The notes beneath the pieces are model-generated. The model made no database searches. It saw only the letters and a list, made by a program, of their open reading frames with translations, and was not told where the DNA came from. Both the position numbers and the translations under genes were made by a program. Below are positions 9,442 to 16,582 of a DNA stretch of 64,000 bases, one piece after another. How positions within the stretch are numbered: position 1 is the first letter of the stretch; every line of letters begins with the position of its first letter. Source of the stretch: Pontibacter pudoricolor (GTDB taxonomy: Bacteria; Bacteroidota; Bacteroidia; Cytophagales; Hymenobacteraceae); assembly GCF_010092985.1 (NCBI RefSeq), contig NZ_CP048106.1, positions 682,001 through 746,000 of the forward strand, given 5' to 3'.

Positions 9442-10188
9442 ATGCCTTATTATGTAGATACCCATTGTCACCTAGACCTGTTCAAAGACATCAGGTCTAG
9501 TGTTGACATGGAAGATAGCTTACCTATTAAAACAATTACAGTAACGAACACCCCTGTGCTGTGGGCTCCTAATCAAAAGCTGTTCGGGGAGAGTCATAAT
9601 ATAAGGGTGGCGCTTGGCCTACATCCTGAACTTGCAGCACAACGAGAACATGAAATAGATATGTTTGATAATCTATGCTCTGAAGCGAAGTATATTGGCG
9701 AAATAGGGCTTGATGGCACCTTAAAGGATAAATCAATTCGTGATACACAATTGAAAGTATTTAGGAGCATTTTAAACTCGATTAGAAACTCTAGTCCGAA
9801 GGTGCTCACGGTTCACAGCAGAGGGGCAGCTAGAGAGACAATAGATGAACTTACAACTGCTTTGAAAGGTACCCATCATCAAGTTATCCTGCACTGGTAT
9901 TCTGGAAGTTCTACAGATTTAAATAGTGCTGTTGATCGAGGCTATTTCTTTTCTATAAACCATAAAATGGTAACCAGTAAAAATGGTCTGAATATCATTA
10001 GTGAAATTCCACAGAGTAAGGTTCTTACTGAAACTGATGCACCGTTTACTTTCTCAGATAAAATAGTAACAAGAGAACAATCATTACAAGAAACGGTGAA
10101 GGGATTATCTATTCTCTGGAAGATAGATTATGATCAGGTGAAAGATAGGATCTGGGGAAATTTTAAACAGCTACTGCTATCTAGCTAA
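9442..10188 (+). CDS. qatD: QatD, TatD-family metal-dependent DNase
   Basis: 248 residues from ATG 9442, one base after the stop of the qatC remnant; a TTG frame 12 bases earlier is less likely. All TatD metal and catalytic motifs are visible: VDTHCHLD (His8, His10), GEIGLDG (Glu87), VHSRGA (His125), LHWYSGS (His151) and TETDAPF (Asp199). The family hydrolyses DNA with divalent metals. TatD-type proteins next to QueC-like proteins define the C and D parts of the four-gene Qat anti-phage system. With qatA and qatB absent, I expect the intact system is not functional here. Base composition is more AT-rich than the upstream operon. Confidence 0.8.
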   Translation: MPYYVDTHCHLDLFKDIRSSVDMEDSLPIKTITVTNTPVLWAPNQKLFGESHNIRVALGLHPELAAQREHEIDMFDNLCSEAKYIGEIGLDGTLKDKSIRDTQLKVFRSILNSIRNSSPKVLTVHSRGAARETIDELTTALKGTHHQVILHWYSGSSTDLNSAVDRGYFFSINHKMVTSKNGLNIISEIPQSKVLTETDAPFTFSDKIVTREQSLQETVKGLSILWKIDYDQVKDRIWGNFKQLLLSS

Positions 10189-10551
10189 CATCGACTTACT
10201 TAACATAAAAATAATTGTGAGTTTTTAAGTGACCTTTTGATCATTCCTAAACCATTTTTCTCCGGTAATTTACAAGAGGAAGATTTTGAATGATCAACTC
10301 AAAGTTAGATGACAACCTTAGATGTGGTGCTTAAGAATGGATTTTTTAGGCTATAAGCAGCAGAAAGTAGAGTTAACAGGAACATCAGAACTCGTAGACG
10401 TATCGAACTGCAAACGTACCTTTTTACTGAGTTGACATTTGTTCTTAAATTTTGAATTATCAAATCCAATTTAAAAAGGCAGTACTGGGCAGGAAGGGAA
10501 GAGAATATGAATTGCGTACTAGTACGTTCATGTGTACGCAATGGTATGAAA

Positions 10552-10581
10552 AAAGCCCTCCAGAATTAACTGAAGGGCTTT
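10552..10581. terminator. Hairpin, terminator-like
   Basis: AAAGCCCT (10552-10559) pairs with AGGGCTTT (10574-10581), with an inner CAG/CTG extension. An A tract precedes it, so it could act as a terminator on the minus strand. It is immediately followed by the 47-bp repeat, as is the hairpin at 13650. Confidence 0.6.
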
Positions 10582-10584
10582 CTA

Positions 10585-10631
10585 GTAGACCGAAGGATGG
10601 AATTATCGAACCATTTCCACAAAGATTTAGC
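10585..10631 (+). repeat. 47-bp imperfect direct repeat, copy 1
   Basis: Begins GTAGACCGAAGG and contains GAATTATCGAACCATTTCCA. It matches 13687-13733 at 41 of 47 positions without gaps. The ATCGAACC core resembles a reversed tRNA T-arm, but no complete tRNA can be folded around it. Together with the second copy it flanks the cassette-like region. Confidence 0.7.
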
Positions 10632-10928
10632 TGCTGTGGAAGAATTCTACAAGATAGTGGAGAGTGGGTCTTGAAGCCGCTATAGTGTATCCAAACAAGT
10701 TTTCTCTGCAAGGCAAGGTGCCTAGATCTATACTCATAGCTACCATGTTTTGGATTAAATCGTCAGCCCGTTGGATAATCTCGAGTAAACTATTACATTA
10801 GCTAAAACATATACTCTTATGCACACACTTACATCTTGTACCAGATCCAGCCAGCAAAAAGGTGCGAAAGCAGGGGTCAGCTATTACGTACATAGTGCAG
10901 ATAAGCGTATGTTTTCGTTTAGCTGGTA

Positions 10929-11654
10929 GTTAGCTGATATATTGATTATGAATAAAAATTACATAATATACTTTCTTTTCCTACTTTCTTCTTGCAGCCA
11001 ATCAAAAGGAATTGAAGTTAGTAGTGTCAGCAGTGATTTTTGTAACTGTTTTAGCCAACAAACCACAGGAGATATTGATACAAGGATGCAGCCTTGTATG
11101 GATAAGTATGTAAATGCCCGAGTTGACGAGATTAAAAGTCATTATGAAACGGAAAGCGTTGAAGAAGCTATTGGTGAATATACCACAGAAGTAATGCTAG
11201 AGATGGTGAGAAATTGCGAAAAGTTTGCTCAAGAGACTAGTATAATGTACGATAACTTTTACCCACTTGATACTTCATCTGAAAACAGGGTAGATATAGC
11301 TAACCTCAGCAAAAGAATTGATAAGGCTACTGAACAAGACACTTTGAAATCTCTTCTTCACCTTAGGCTGGCTAAATTAATAAGTCAAAGAGATTTGGAA
11401 AGCGCATTAACAGACATTGAATTAATACAAGAAATTGATTCAGATGACGTCGGAGCATATTTGGCGGCAAGCCAAATCTATAACCTGCAGGGTAATCATA
11501 AACAGGCATTGGTGCAAATAGAAAAGGCAATAGCGCTGACGGGACGGAAAGAATACGAGTTGTTTGCAGAAATCATAAAAAGGAAAATCAACAGCTAACA
11601 CGCTACATGAGTAAAGCTTCGGCTGTGCCTCACTCTTCTCATGTACCAAAACCG
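10929..11654 (+). mobile_element. Integron-like gene cassette 1
   Basis: The unit starts at GTTAGCTG (10929-10936) and its recombination-site hairpin begins with the exact complement CAGCTAAC (11592-11599). In integron cassettes the first bases of a cassette complement the first box of its own attC site, so this match is diagnostic. The cassette carries one lipoprotein gene. No integron integrase is visible in the window, so this may be a cassette cluster without an integrase. Confidence 0.65.
10948..11598 (+). CDS. TPR-like lipoprotein (cassette gene)
   Basis: 216 residues from ATG 10948; a TTG two codons earlier is also open. A short signal peptide ends in a lipobox (FLLSSCSQ), which predicts an outer or inner membrane lipoprotein. 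The middle has a Cys-containing helical region (DFCNCFSQQ, RNCEKF). The C-terminal third has TPR-like helix pairs (GAYLAASQIYNLQGNHKQAL). No closer family is recognised. The gene fills a cassette and its stop codon overlaps the start of the attC-like site, the usual cassette arrangement. AT-rich relative to the backbone. Confidence 0.65.
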   Translation: MNKNYIIYFLFLLSSCSQSKGIEVSSVSSDFCNCFSQQTTGDIDTRMQPCMDKYVNARVDEIKSHYETESVEEAIGEYTTEVMLEMVRNCEKFAQETSIMYDNFYPLDTSSENRVDIANLSKRIDKATEQDTLKSLLHLRLAKLISQRDLESALTDIELIQEIDSDDVGAYLAASQIYNLQGNHKQALVQIEKAIALTGRKEYELFAEIIKRKINS

Positions 11655-11661
11655 TTCTCGG
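11592..11661 (+). other. attC-like recombination site 1
   Basis: Outer boxes CAGCTAAC (11592-11599) and GTTCTCGG (11654-11661) bracket an imperfect hairpin: TACATGAG (11604-11611) pairs with CTCATGTA (11638-11645), with an inner GAGT/ACTC. The centre is closely similar to site 2 at 12077. The junction for the next cassette would fall within GTT at 11654. Confidence 0.65.
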
Positions 11662-11672
11662 TAATTGTAATT

Positions 11673-12068
11673 ATGAAAAGTTTAGTTCTATATGTAAGGG
11701 AAGAATTGAAGAATATAGGTAATACTGATACCTTAATCAGTATTGGGCTATTGATTATAGGATTAGTTGTAGGAATTAATAAATATGGTTCTCAAGCTAC
11801 AGTAGTAGTCATATTCGTTTTCTTCTCTGCCTTTACTTTATTCGAAATTGTTTTTTCAGGTAAAGAAATATTTAGTTTAAATAATAGAAGAAAGAATAAC
11901 TCCATTGAACAGGGCAGGTTTTTATATCATCTGATTTCTTTGTTTATAGTGCTTTTAGGATTGCTATACTTTCATAGCAGGACTGTTTACATATTCACGG
12001 CCGCATTCACCATTATCTTTTGTTTTGTGGCAGGTGTGAGTATGCTTGCAACGAAATTTAAAAGATAG
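11673..12068 (+). CDS. Small polytopic membrane protein (cassette gene)
   Basis: 131 residues from ATG 11673; the open frame starts earlier, inside the attC-like hairpin, which argues against the upstream start. Four hydrophobic segments are visible: about 20-36 (LISIGLLIIGLVVGI), 43-60, 84-100 and 104-124. No signature motif or family is recognised. The gene starts 12 bases after the cassette boundary and ends just before attC-like site 2, so it is the single gene of cassette 2. Such cassettes often carry small membrane proteins, including toxins, antitoxins and defence genes, but nothing here selects among these. Confidence 0.6.
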   Translation: MKSLVLYVREELKNIGNTDTLISIGLLIIGLVVGINKYGSQATVVVIFVFFSAFTLFEIVFSGKEIFSLNNRRKNNSIEQGRFLYHLISLFIVLLGLLYFHSRTVYIFTAAFTIIFCFVAGVSMLATKFKR

Positions 12069-12076
12069 AATAACTT

Positions 12077-12144
12077 CCGAGAACACGGTACATGAGCAAA
12101 GCTCGGCTACGTCTCGCTCACCTCATGTACGAGACCGTTCTTCC
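12077..12144 (+). other. attC-like recombination site 2
   Basis: Starts CCGAGAAC (12077-12084), the exact complement of GTTCTCGG at the start of the same cassette (11654-11661). GTACATGAG (12088-12096) pairs with CTCATGTAC (12122-12130), and the outer AGAAC pairs with GTTCT (12137-12141). The central loop shares most bases with site 1. Confidence 0.65.
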
Positions 12145-12173
12145 AGCCGCCACGAAGCCTGAAGCGTTAGCGG
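12145..12173 (+). other. Half attC-like site
   Basis: After site 2 a further junction-like GTTAGCGG occurs at 12166-12173 without a matching left arm. It partly complements CCGGCTAAC at 13560-13568 at the end of the next gene pair, with one extra G. I infer a deleted cassette and a third cassette that has lost part of its own site. Confidence 0.4.
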
Positions 12174-12209
12174 TTATTGTACACGCACCCCAATACACAA
12201 TGCCAAAAA

Positions 12210-12827
12210 ATGCGAGCAAATAAAATTCATTACCTATCAGGCCTGGCAATAGCGACTTTTGTGGGTGTTCATTTATTTAATCACCTTCTGAGCATTTGTG
12301 GTGCCGCCAAGCATATTGAAATGATGAATGCTTTACGGCTCTTTTATCGGAACACTTTTATAGAAGCAGTTCTATTGTTGGCTATTTTGGTGCAAATTGT
12401 TTCAGGATTGAAGCTCTTTAAAGAAAATAGAAAAACGGAATCTTCCAGATTCGAAAAACTTCAAATCTGGACAGGGCTTTACCTGGCGGGCTTTTTCATA
12501 ATCCATTTAATCGCTGTTTTAAGCGGACGACTTTTATTGCAATTGGACACAAACTTTTATTTTGGAGTAACAGGATTAAATTCGTATCCTTTCAACCTGT
12601 TTTTTATACCCTATTACGGTCTGGCAATCGTTTCATTTTTCGGGCACATCGCTTCGATTCATAGTAAGAAAATGAAACACACAATATTGGGTTTGTCACC
12701 CAACAGGCAATCAATTGCAATCCTGTCTCTTGGAGTTATTCTGACAGCTGCCATATTTTACGGACTTACAAATCATTTTAGCGGAGTAGCCATACCTAAA
12801 GAATACGAAGTTTTGATTGGAAAATGA
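12210..12827 (+). CDS. Five-helix membrane protein, possible cytochrome b-like
   Basis: 205 residues from ATG 12210, chosen because the upstream frame runs into the half attC-like site. About five hydrophobic segments are visible (near 8-26, 46-64, 84-104, 130-150, 168-188). Histidines sit within or at the ends of helices (GVHLFNHLL, IIHLIAVLSG, FFGHIASIHSKK), reminiscent of haem-ligating helices in succinate dehydrogenase-like cytochrome b proteins. That resemblance is weak, and no catalytic partners are nearby. It is the first of two genes between cassette boundaries. Confidence 0.55.
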   Translation: MRANKIHYLSGLAIATFVGVHLFNHLLSICGAAKHIEMMNALRLFYRNTFIEAVLLLAILVQIVSGLKLFKENRKTESSRFEKLQIWTGLYLAGFFIIHLIAVLSGRLLLQLDTNFYFGVTGLNSYPFNLFFIPYYGLAIVSFFGHIASIHSKKMKHTILGLSPNRQSIAILSLGVILTAAIFYGLTNHFSGVAIPKEYEVLIGK

Positions 12828-13006
12828 AAGACGAGCCACTAGCCATGCATTACTTAAACTGGGGTTAAGTGCAACATTGACAAATTGGTCCTTAAAAGAA
12901 CTTTAGTTTTTCAAATGAACGACAGTCGGAAAAAGCTCCCTTTTCAGTAATACCCGAGCTGTGTAGGGTCTTTGATTACGACCAGTGTCCATAAACAGAA
13001 TAACAT

Positions 13007-13567
13007 ATGAAAAGCAATAGTCAGGCATACAGAATACCTGATAAATCAATATTGAAAAAAGACAGTGAGTCGTTTGACTATATTGACAGCTACCAACGTT
13101 TTTTCTTAGACAAGGAAGGAATGATTGACTCCACAAAAATTGGGGTTTTGTTCTTTTCGGGCAAGTCTAAAGTGGCAGACGCTCTGTTCGCAATAAGAAA
13201 TAAAGTCGTTGGACTTTTTGGGCTTAAATCATCAGGACAACCAAGCGACAGACAACAACGGCTGGACAAGTTTACTTGTGAGCCAGGTCAACAGCTTGGT
13301 CTTTTTAAAGTGTTTGAAAAGACAGAGAACGAGGTGGTATTAGGCGAGGATGACAAACATTTGAATTTCAGGGTTTCATTACTTCTGGACAGACTTCTTG
13401 ATGACACAGCCAAAAGAAGTTTGACGATAACTACAACTGTAAAATTCAATAATCTCTTCGGGCGCGTTTATTTTTTGTTCGTGAGGCCTTTTCATCAACT
13501 AATCGTTCCGGCCATGTTAAAAGGCATTATTAAACGAATAGAGAACGAAAAGACAACCACCGGCTAA
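13007..13567 (+). CDS. DUF2867-like protein (cassette gene)
   Basis: 186 residues, cytoplasmic, no membrane helix. The pattern ALFAIRNKVVGLFGLKSS, then VVLGEDDKHLNFRVSLLL, then FNNLFGRVYFLFVRPFHQLI and a C-terminal KGIIKRIE fits the DUF2867 family (START-like fold, function unknown). It ends at a TAA within CCGGCTAAC (13560-13568), the left arm of a truncated attC-like site. The 179-bp gap after the membrane-protein gene has no clear recombination site, so both may belong to one cassette. Confidence 0.7.
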   Translation: MKSNSQAYRIPDKSILKKDSESFDYIDSYQRFFLDKEGMIDSTKIGVLFFSGKSKVADALFAIRNKVVGLFGLKSSGQPSDRQQRLDKFTCEPGQQLGLFKVFEKTENEVVLGEDDKHLNFRVSLLLDRLLDDTAKRSLTITTTVKFNNLFGRVYFLFVRPFHQLIVPAMLKGIIKRIENEKTTTG

Positions 13568-13644
13568 CAATGGGTAGGAATAAACTGAAGCAAAGGGGAA
13601 TAAAGTTAGATAAGTCTAAACCAAAGGGGAAATTTATCGAACCA

Positions 13645-13680
13645 AAAAAGCCGCTCCATTTGATGTGGAGCGGCATTTTT
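13645..13680. terminator. Strong bidirectional terminator
   Basis: GCCGCTCCA (13650-13658) pairs perfectly with TGGAGCGGC (13666-13674), flanked by an A6 tract on the left and T5 on the right. It follows the last cassette gene and directly precedes the second 47-bp repeat. Confidence 0.85.
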
Positions 13681-13686
13681 ACTATG

Positions 13687-13733
13687 GTAGACCATAGGAT
13701 CGAATTATCGAACCATTTCCAAAGGGATTTAGC
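13687..13733 (+). repeat. 47-bp imperfect direct repeat, copy 2
   Basis: Begins GTAGACCATAGG and shares GAATTATCGAACCATTTCCA with copy 1 at 10585. Like copy 1 it lies just after a hairpin. The two copies enclose the cassette genes (about 3.1 kb). Confidence 0.7.
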
Positions 13734-14308
13734 GGCATTAAGTGATTATAGAGCAGTTTGTGGAAAGAAGATTTTGCCTCTTACTCATACAGTTTGCAAG
13801 CCTTGAATGGAAGTTGCTGCCTAGCTTCCAAAAAAACTGTCCAGTTGAGCTTGATTTCGATGTATATCCTGCTCAATATTAGCGTTCTTCTCTACGTCAT
13901 GAAAATGTATGCTCTCCATAGGCTGCATGCTGGTAAAAGCATTCATATGTGATGGTGCTTTGCCAGCAATTCAAGTATGAGTATGACTCAATTAGTCAAA
14001 GCGATTTAAGATGGATCAGCCTTTATTAATGGTTATAAGTGCACTGAATGGTCAGCAAGTTCTGATGCTTTGCGTTTAAATCTCTATTCTGGATCATCAA
14101 TATGGTAAGCTTAGTGCTTCTCAGTAATTTATATCCCAAACTTTCCTATTTGTTGTAATAATATTTTGCTTTGCTGGTACAATCCAAAGACTTTAAACTA
14201 ATTGTCTTGGAAAATTGGATTGATGGCTCGTGTTCTTTTGGGAAACAGTAAATTTTATTTACATTGATTAGCCAATATTTAAAGTGCTAATTACGATACC
14301 TTTAACTG
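13734..14308. other. Gene-free stretch before sigma factor gene
   Basis: AT-rich, with no frame that shows family features. The open frame 13570-13806 runs through the terminator and the repeat, so I do not accept it as a gene. The promoter of the sigma factor gene is expected in the last 100 bases, but no convincing TAnnTTTG hexamer was fixed. Confidence 0.5.
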
Positions 14309-14890
14309 ATGCCATGGGGGATGAATAACGATAACTTACTTGTAAGCGAGTTAAACAAAGGGAGCGAGAAAGCTTATGACGAGCTCTTCCATATGTTCTT
14401 TGGACGCCTGTGTGTATTTGCGATGAAATTTGTAAAAGACAAGGAGAGTGCGGAAGAGGTGGTTGAGGATGCCATGGTGGTACTTTGGGAAAAACGGGAT
14501 AAGTTCGAAAATCTGGCAGCACTGAAAGGTTACCTCTATACTACTGTACGTAACGGCTCCCTTGATTACCTTAAAAAGAATGGCAGAAATACATCACTGG
14601 ATGGGCTGGAGAACAACCAGTCTTTTTCTACAACCGATGATTATATCCTGGAAGAAGAAGTGCATGCCGTTCTCTACCAGGCCATGGCATCCTTACCTAC
14701 CAAGTGCAGGCGTGTTTTCGAACTTTCCTGTATTGATGAGTTAAAGTATAGCGAAATCGCAGCTGATATGGGGATAAGTTTAAATACTGTTAAATCTCAG
14801 CGTGCAAGAGCAATTCAGCTATTAAAGGAGATTTTAAAAGGACACCCTTATCATATGGTGTTATTTTACGCTTTTCTCTCAAACCCCTAG
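14309..14890 (+). CDS. ECF-type RNA polymerase sigma factor
   Basis: 193 residues from ATG 14309; ATG 14321 (MNNDNLL) is an equally good start. Region 2 is visible as YDELFHMFFGRLCVFAMKFV followed by EEVVEDAMVVLWEK, and region 4 as LPTKCRRVFELSCIDELKYS then IAADMGISLNTVKSQRARAI. The length suits Bacteroidota sigma factors paired with FecR-type anti-sigma factors. A FecR-like gene follows 210 bp later, then SusC/SusD, so it probably directs transcription of that locus after a signal from the outer membrane. Confidence 0.9.
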   Translation: MPWGMNNDNLLVSELNKGSEKAYDELFHMFFGRLCVFAMKFVKDKESAEEVVEDAMVVLWEKRDKFENLAALKGYLYTTVRNGSLDYLKKNGRNTSLDGLENNQSFSTTDDYILEEEVHAVLYQAMASLPTKCRRVFELSCIDELKYSEIAADMGISLNTVKSQRARAIQLLKEILKGHPYHMVLFYAFLSNP

Positions 14891-15100
14891 GTCTTTTTAG
14901 AAGTTGCTATGGTTCTGGTATCCATTTATTATAGTTAATCCACTTATATACCTGAAAAGCCTTGCTCCCAATGCAAAAAAGAAATAGTCTACGGCATAAT
15001 GTCTAGACAAGTTTTAGTCTGCATAAAATATTTTTAAAAAAGCGAATTTTTTTTCCACCCGAAATGCACCCTTAAGAGTTCTATAGATACTAGAAAAGAT

Positions 15101-16333
15101 ATGCGCCCTAACAACCTTAATTTTCTGCTTGCGGAACTCATTTGTAAATCCATTGCCGGAACACTTACGGATGAGGAGAATGCTATACTGACAAACTGGA
15201 AAGAACAAAAAGATAACAAAGAACTTTTTGATAAAATAGTAGATGCGGACAGAATAGACAATAAGTTTGAAATTTATAACCAGTTTAACAGCCAGCGATC
15301 GTTAAACAGGGTAAAGTCAAAGGTAGAAGAGCGGCGCAAAGAAAGGACCAGAAATCGATTTGTTGCATACTTTAAATATGCGGCAGCCTTTGTTCTGCTA
15401 AGCGGTTTTGGCTATCTGTTATATACGCTTCAGGCTGGCGGCGGTAAAACTATAGTTGGTGCAGAACAGCAGTATGCTAAAAGCGATCAGGTAGTAAATG
15501 TTGAAGGGACGATCAGGTCAGGAAATAAAAAGACTGTATTGATTTTGGCTGATGGAAAAGAAATTGACCTTGCCCAGACAGACCAGGTATTGAAAGGTTT
15601 ACCAGGTGTATCTGTCAACAACACTGAGAAATTACTTTCTTATGAAGATGTTACTGAGCATGCTGGTAATTCAAACAAGGAAGTAGAGTATAATACGCTG
15701 AGAGTACCTATTGGAGGAGAATACCAGGTTGAATTACCTGATGGTACAAGAGTATGGCTCAATTCAGCTTCTTCTTTGAAATACCCTATAAGGTTTGTAG
15801 GCTCTCAACGGGTTGTTGAATTACAGGGCGAAGCCTACTTTGAAGTAACCAAAGACACAAAGCAATTTGTTGTCATAACAGGGGATGTACAGGTAAAAGT
15901 GTTGGGTACAAAGTTTAACCTGAGCGCCTATGAGGATGATGCTACTGTTGCTACCACACTCGTTGAAGGAAAGGTAAGTATGAGTGGTACAGGCGCTTCC
16001 AAAGATGCCATACTGATTCCTAACAAGCAGGCTGTGTATCATAGACAGAGTAAGGCGTTGAATATCAGGAGTGTGAATGTAGAGGAGTTTATTGCCTGGA
16101 AAGATGGCCGTTTTCATTTTCAAAAGCAGGAATTGGGAAGTATTCTTACCAGACTTTCGCGCTGGTATGGTATAAACGTTGTATATGCTGATCAATCGTT
16201 GAAAACGAAGGTATTTACAGGTATGGCTGAAAAGGATAAACCGGTTGAGCACATACTTCAGCTCATCAGCAAGACCGCTGATATAAACTACACCATTGAA
16301 AACAACAAAGTAATACTTAAAGAGAAGGACTAA
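15101..16333 (+). CDS. FecR-family anti-sigma factor
   Basis: 410 residues. The cytoplasmic N-terminus (1-85) contains the DUF4880-like anti-sigma region (ELICKSIAGTLTDEENAILT). One membrane helix lies at about 88-108 (YAAAFVLLSGFGYLLYTL). The periplasmic FecR domain follows, with LPDGTRVWLNSASSLKYP, LQGEAYFEVTKD and VKVLGTKFNLSAY. A C-terminal DUF4974-like domain ends VEHILQLISKTADINYTIE. It should hold the sigma factor at the membrane until the N-terminal signalling domain of the SusC protein contacts its periplasmic part. Confidence 0.92.
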   Translation: MRPNNLNFLLAELICKSIAGTLTDEENAILTNWKEQKDNKELFDKIVDADRIDNKFEIYNQFNSQRSLNRVKSKVEERRKERTRNRFVAYFKYAAAFVLLSGFGYLLYTLQAGGGKTIVGAEQQYAKSDQVVNVEGTIRSGNKKTVLILADGKEIDLAQTDQVLKGLPGVSVNNTEKLLSYEDVTEHAGNSNKEVEYNTLRVPIGGEYQVELPDGTRVWLNSASSLKYPIRFVGSQRVVELQGEAYFEVTKDTKQFVVITGDVQVKVLGTKFNLSAYEDDATVATTLVEGKVSMSGTGASKDAILIPNKQAVYHRQSKALNIRSVNVEEFIAWKDGRFHFQKQELGSILTRLSRWYGINVVYADQSLKTKVFTGMAEKDKPVEHILQLISKTADINYTIENNKVILKEKD

Positions 16334-16582
16334 TCAGGTACTGCTCTTGCGTTTTGTATTCTTCCGGCAAGTTATAAAAAAGCTACGCTGTGAGGTCAGG
16401 CCCTTTTTTGCCTAAAAATTAAGAAATAATACATAAATCACTGCTCGTTAGTGTTTTGTTTCACCCTGTTTGTGTTTGCAGGGTATGAAAGGTCTGTTGC
16501 TTTCAAGTTTGTTTTTTGAACTTTTAAAGTTTAAGCATGCCGGGAAGATCAAAGCTTAAAACTATCCTAACCTAATAACCTT

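Larger units (their letters stand above)
10189..10928. other. Gene-free stretch upstream of cassette array
   Basis: No convincing coding region was found; open frames here (such as 10305-10541 on the minus strand) lack family features. The stretch holds a strong hairpin at 10552-10581 and the first copy of a 47-bp repeat at 10585-10631, which recurs at 13687. The last part (10800-10928) directly precedes the first integron-like cassette and may hold the rest of an upstream recombination site. Confidence 0.6.

Noticed and set aside
8778..10188. Complete Qat defence system
   Set aside because: qatA and qatB are absent and qatC lacks its PP-loop part.
10585..13733. Two tRNA genes at the 47-bp repeats
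   Set aside because: Only a T-arm-like core is present; no acceptor stem, D arm or anticodon arm can be completed.
13570..13806. 78-codon frame after the DUF2867 gene
   Set aside because: It passes through a perfect terminator hairpin and the 47-bp repeat, and resembles no family.
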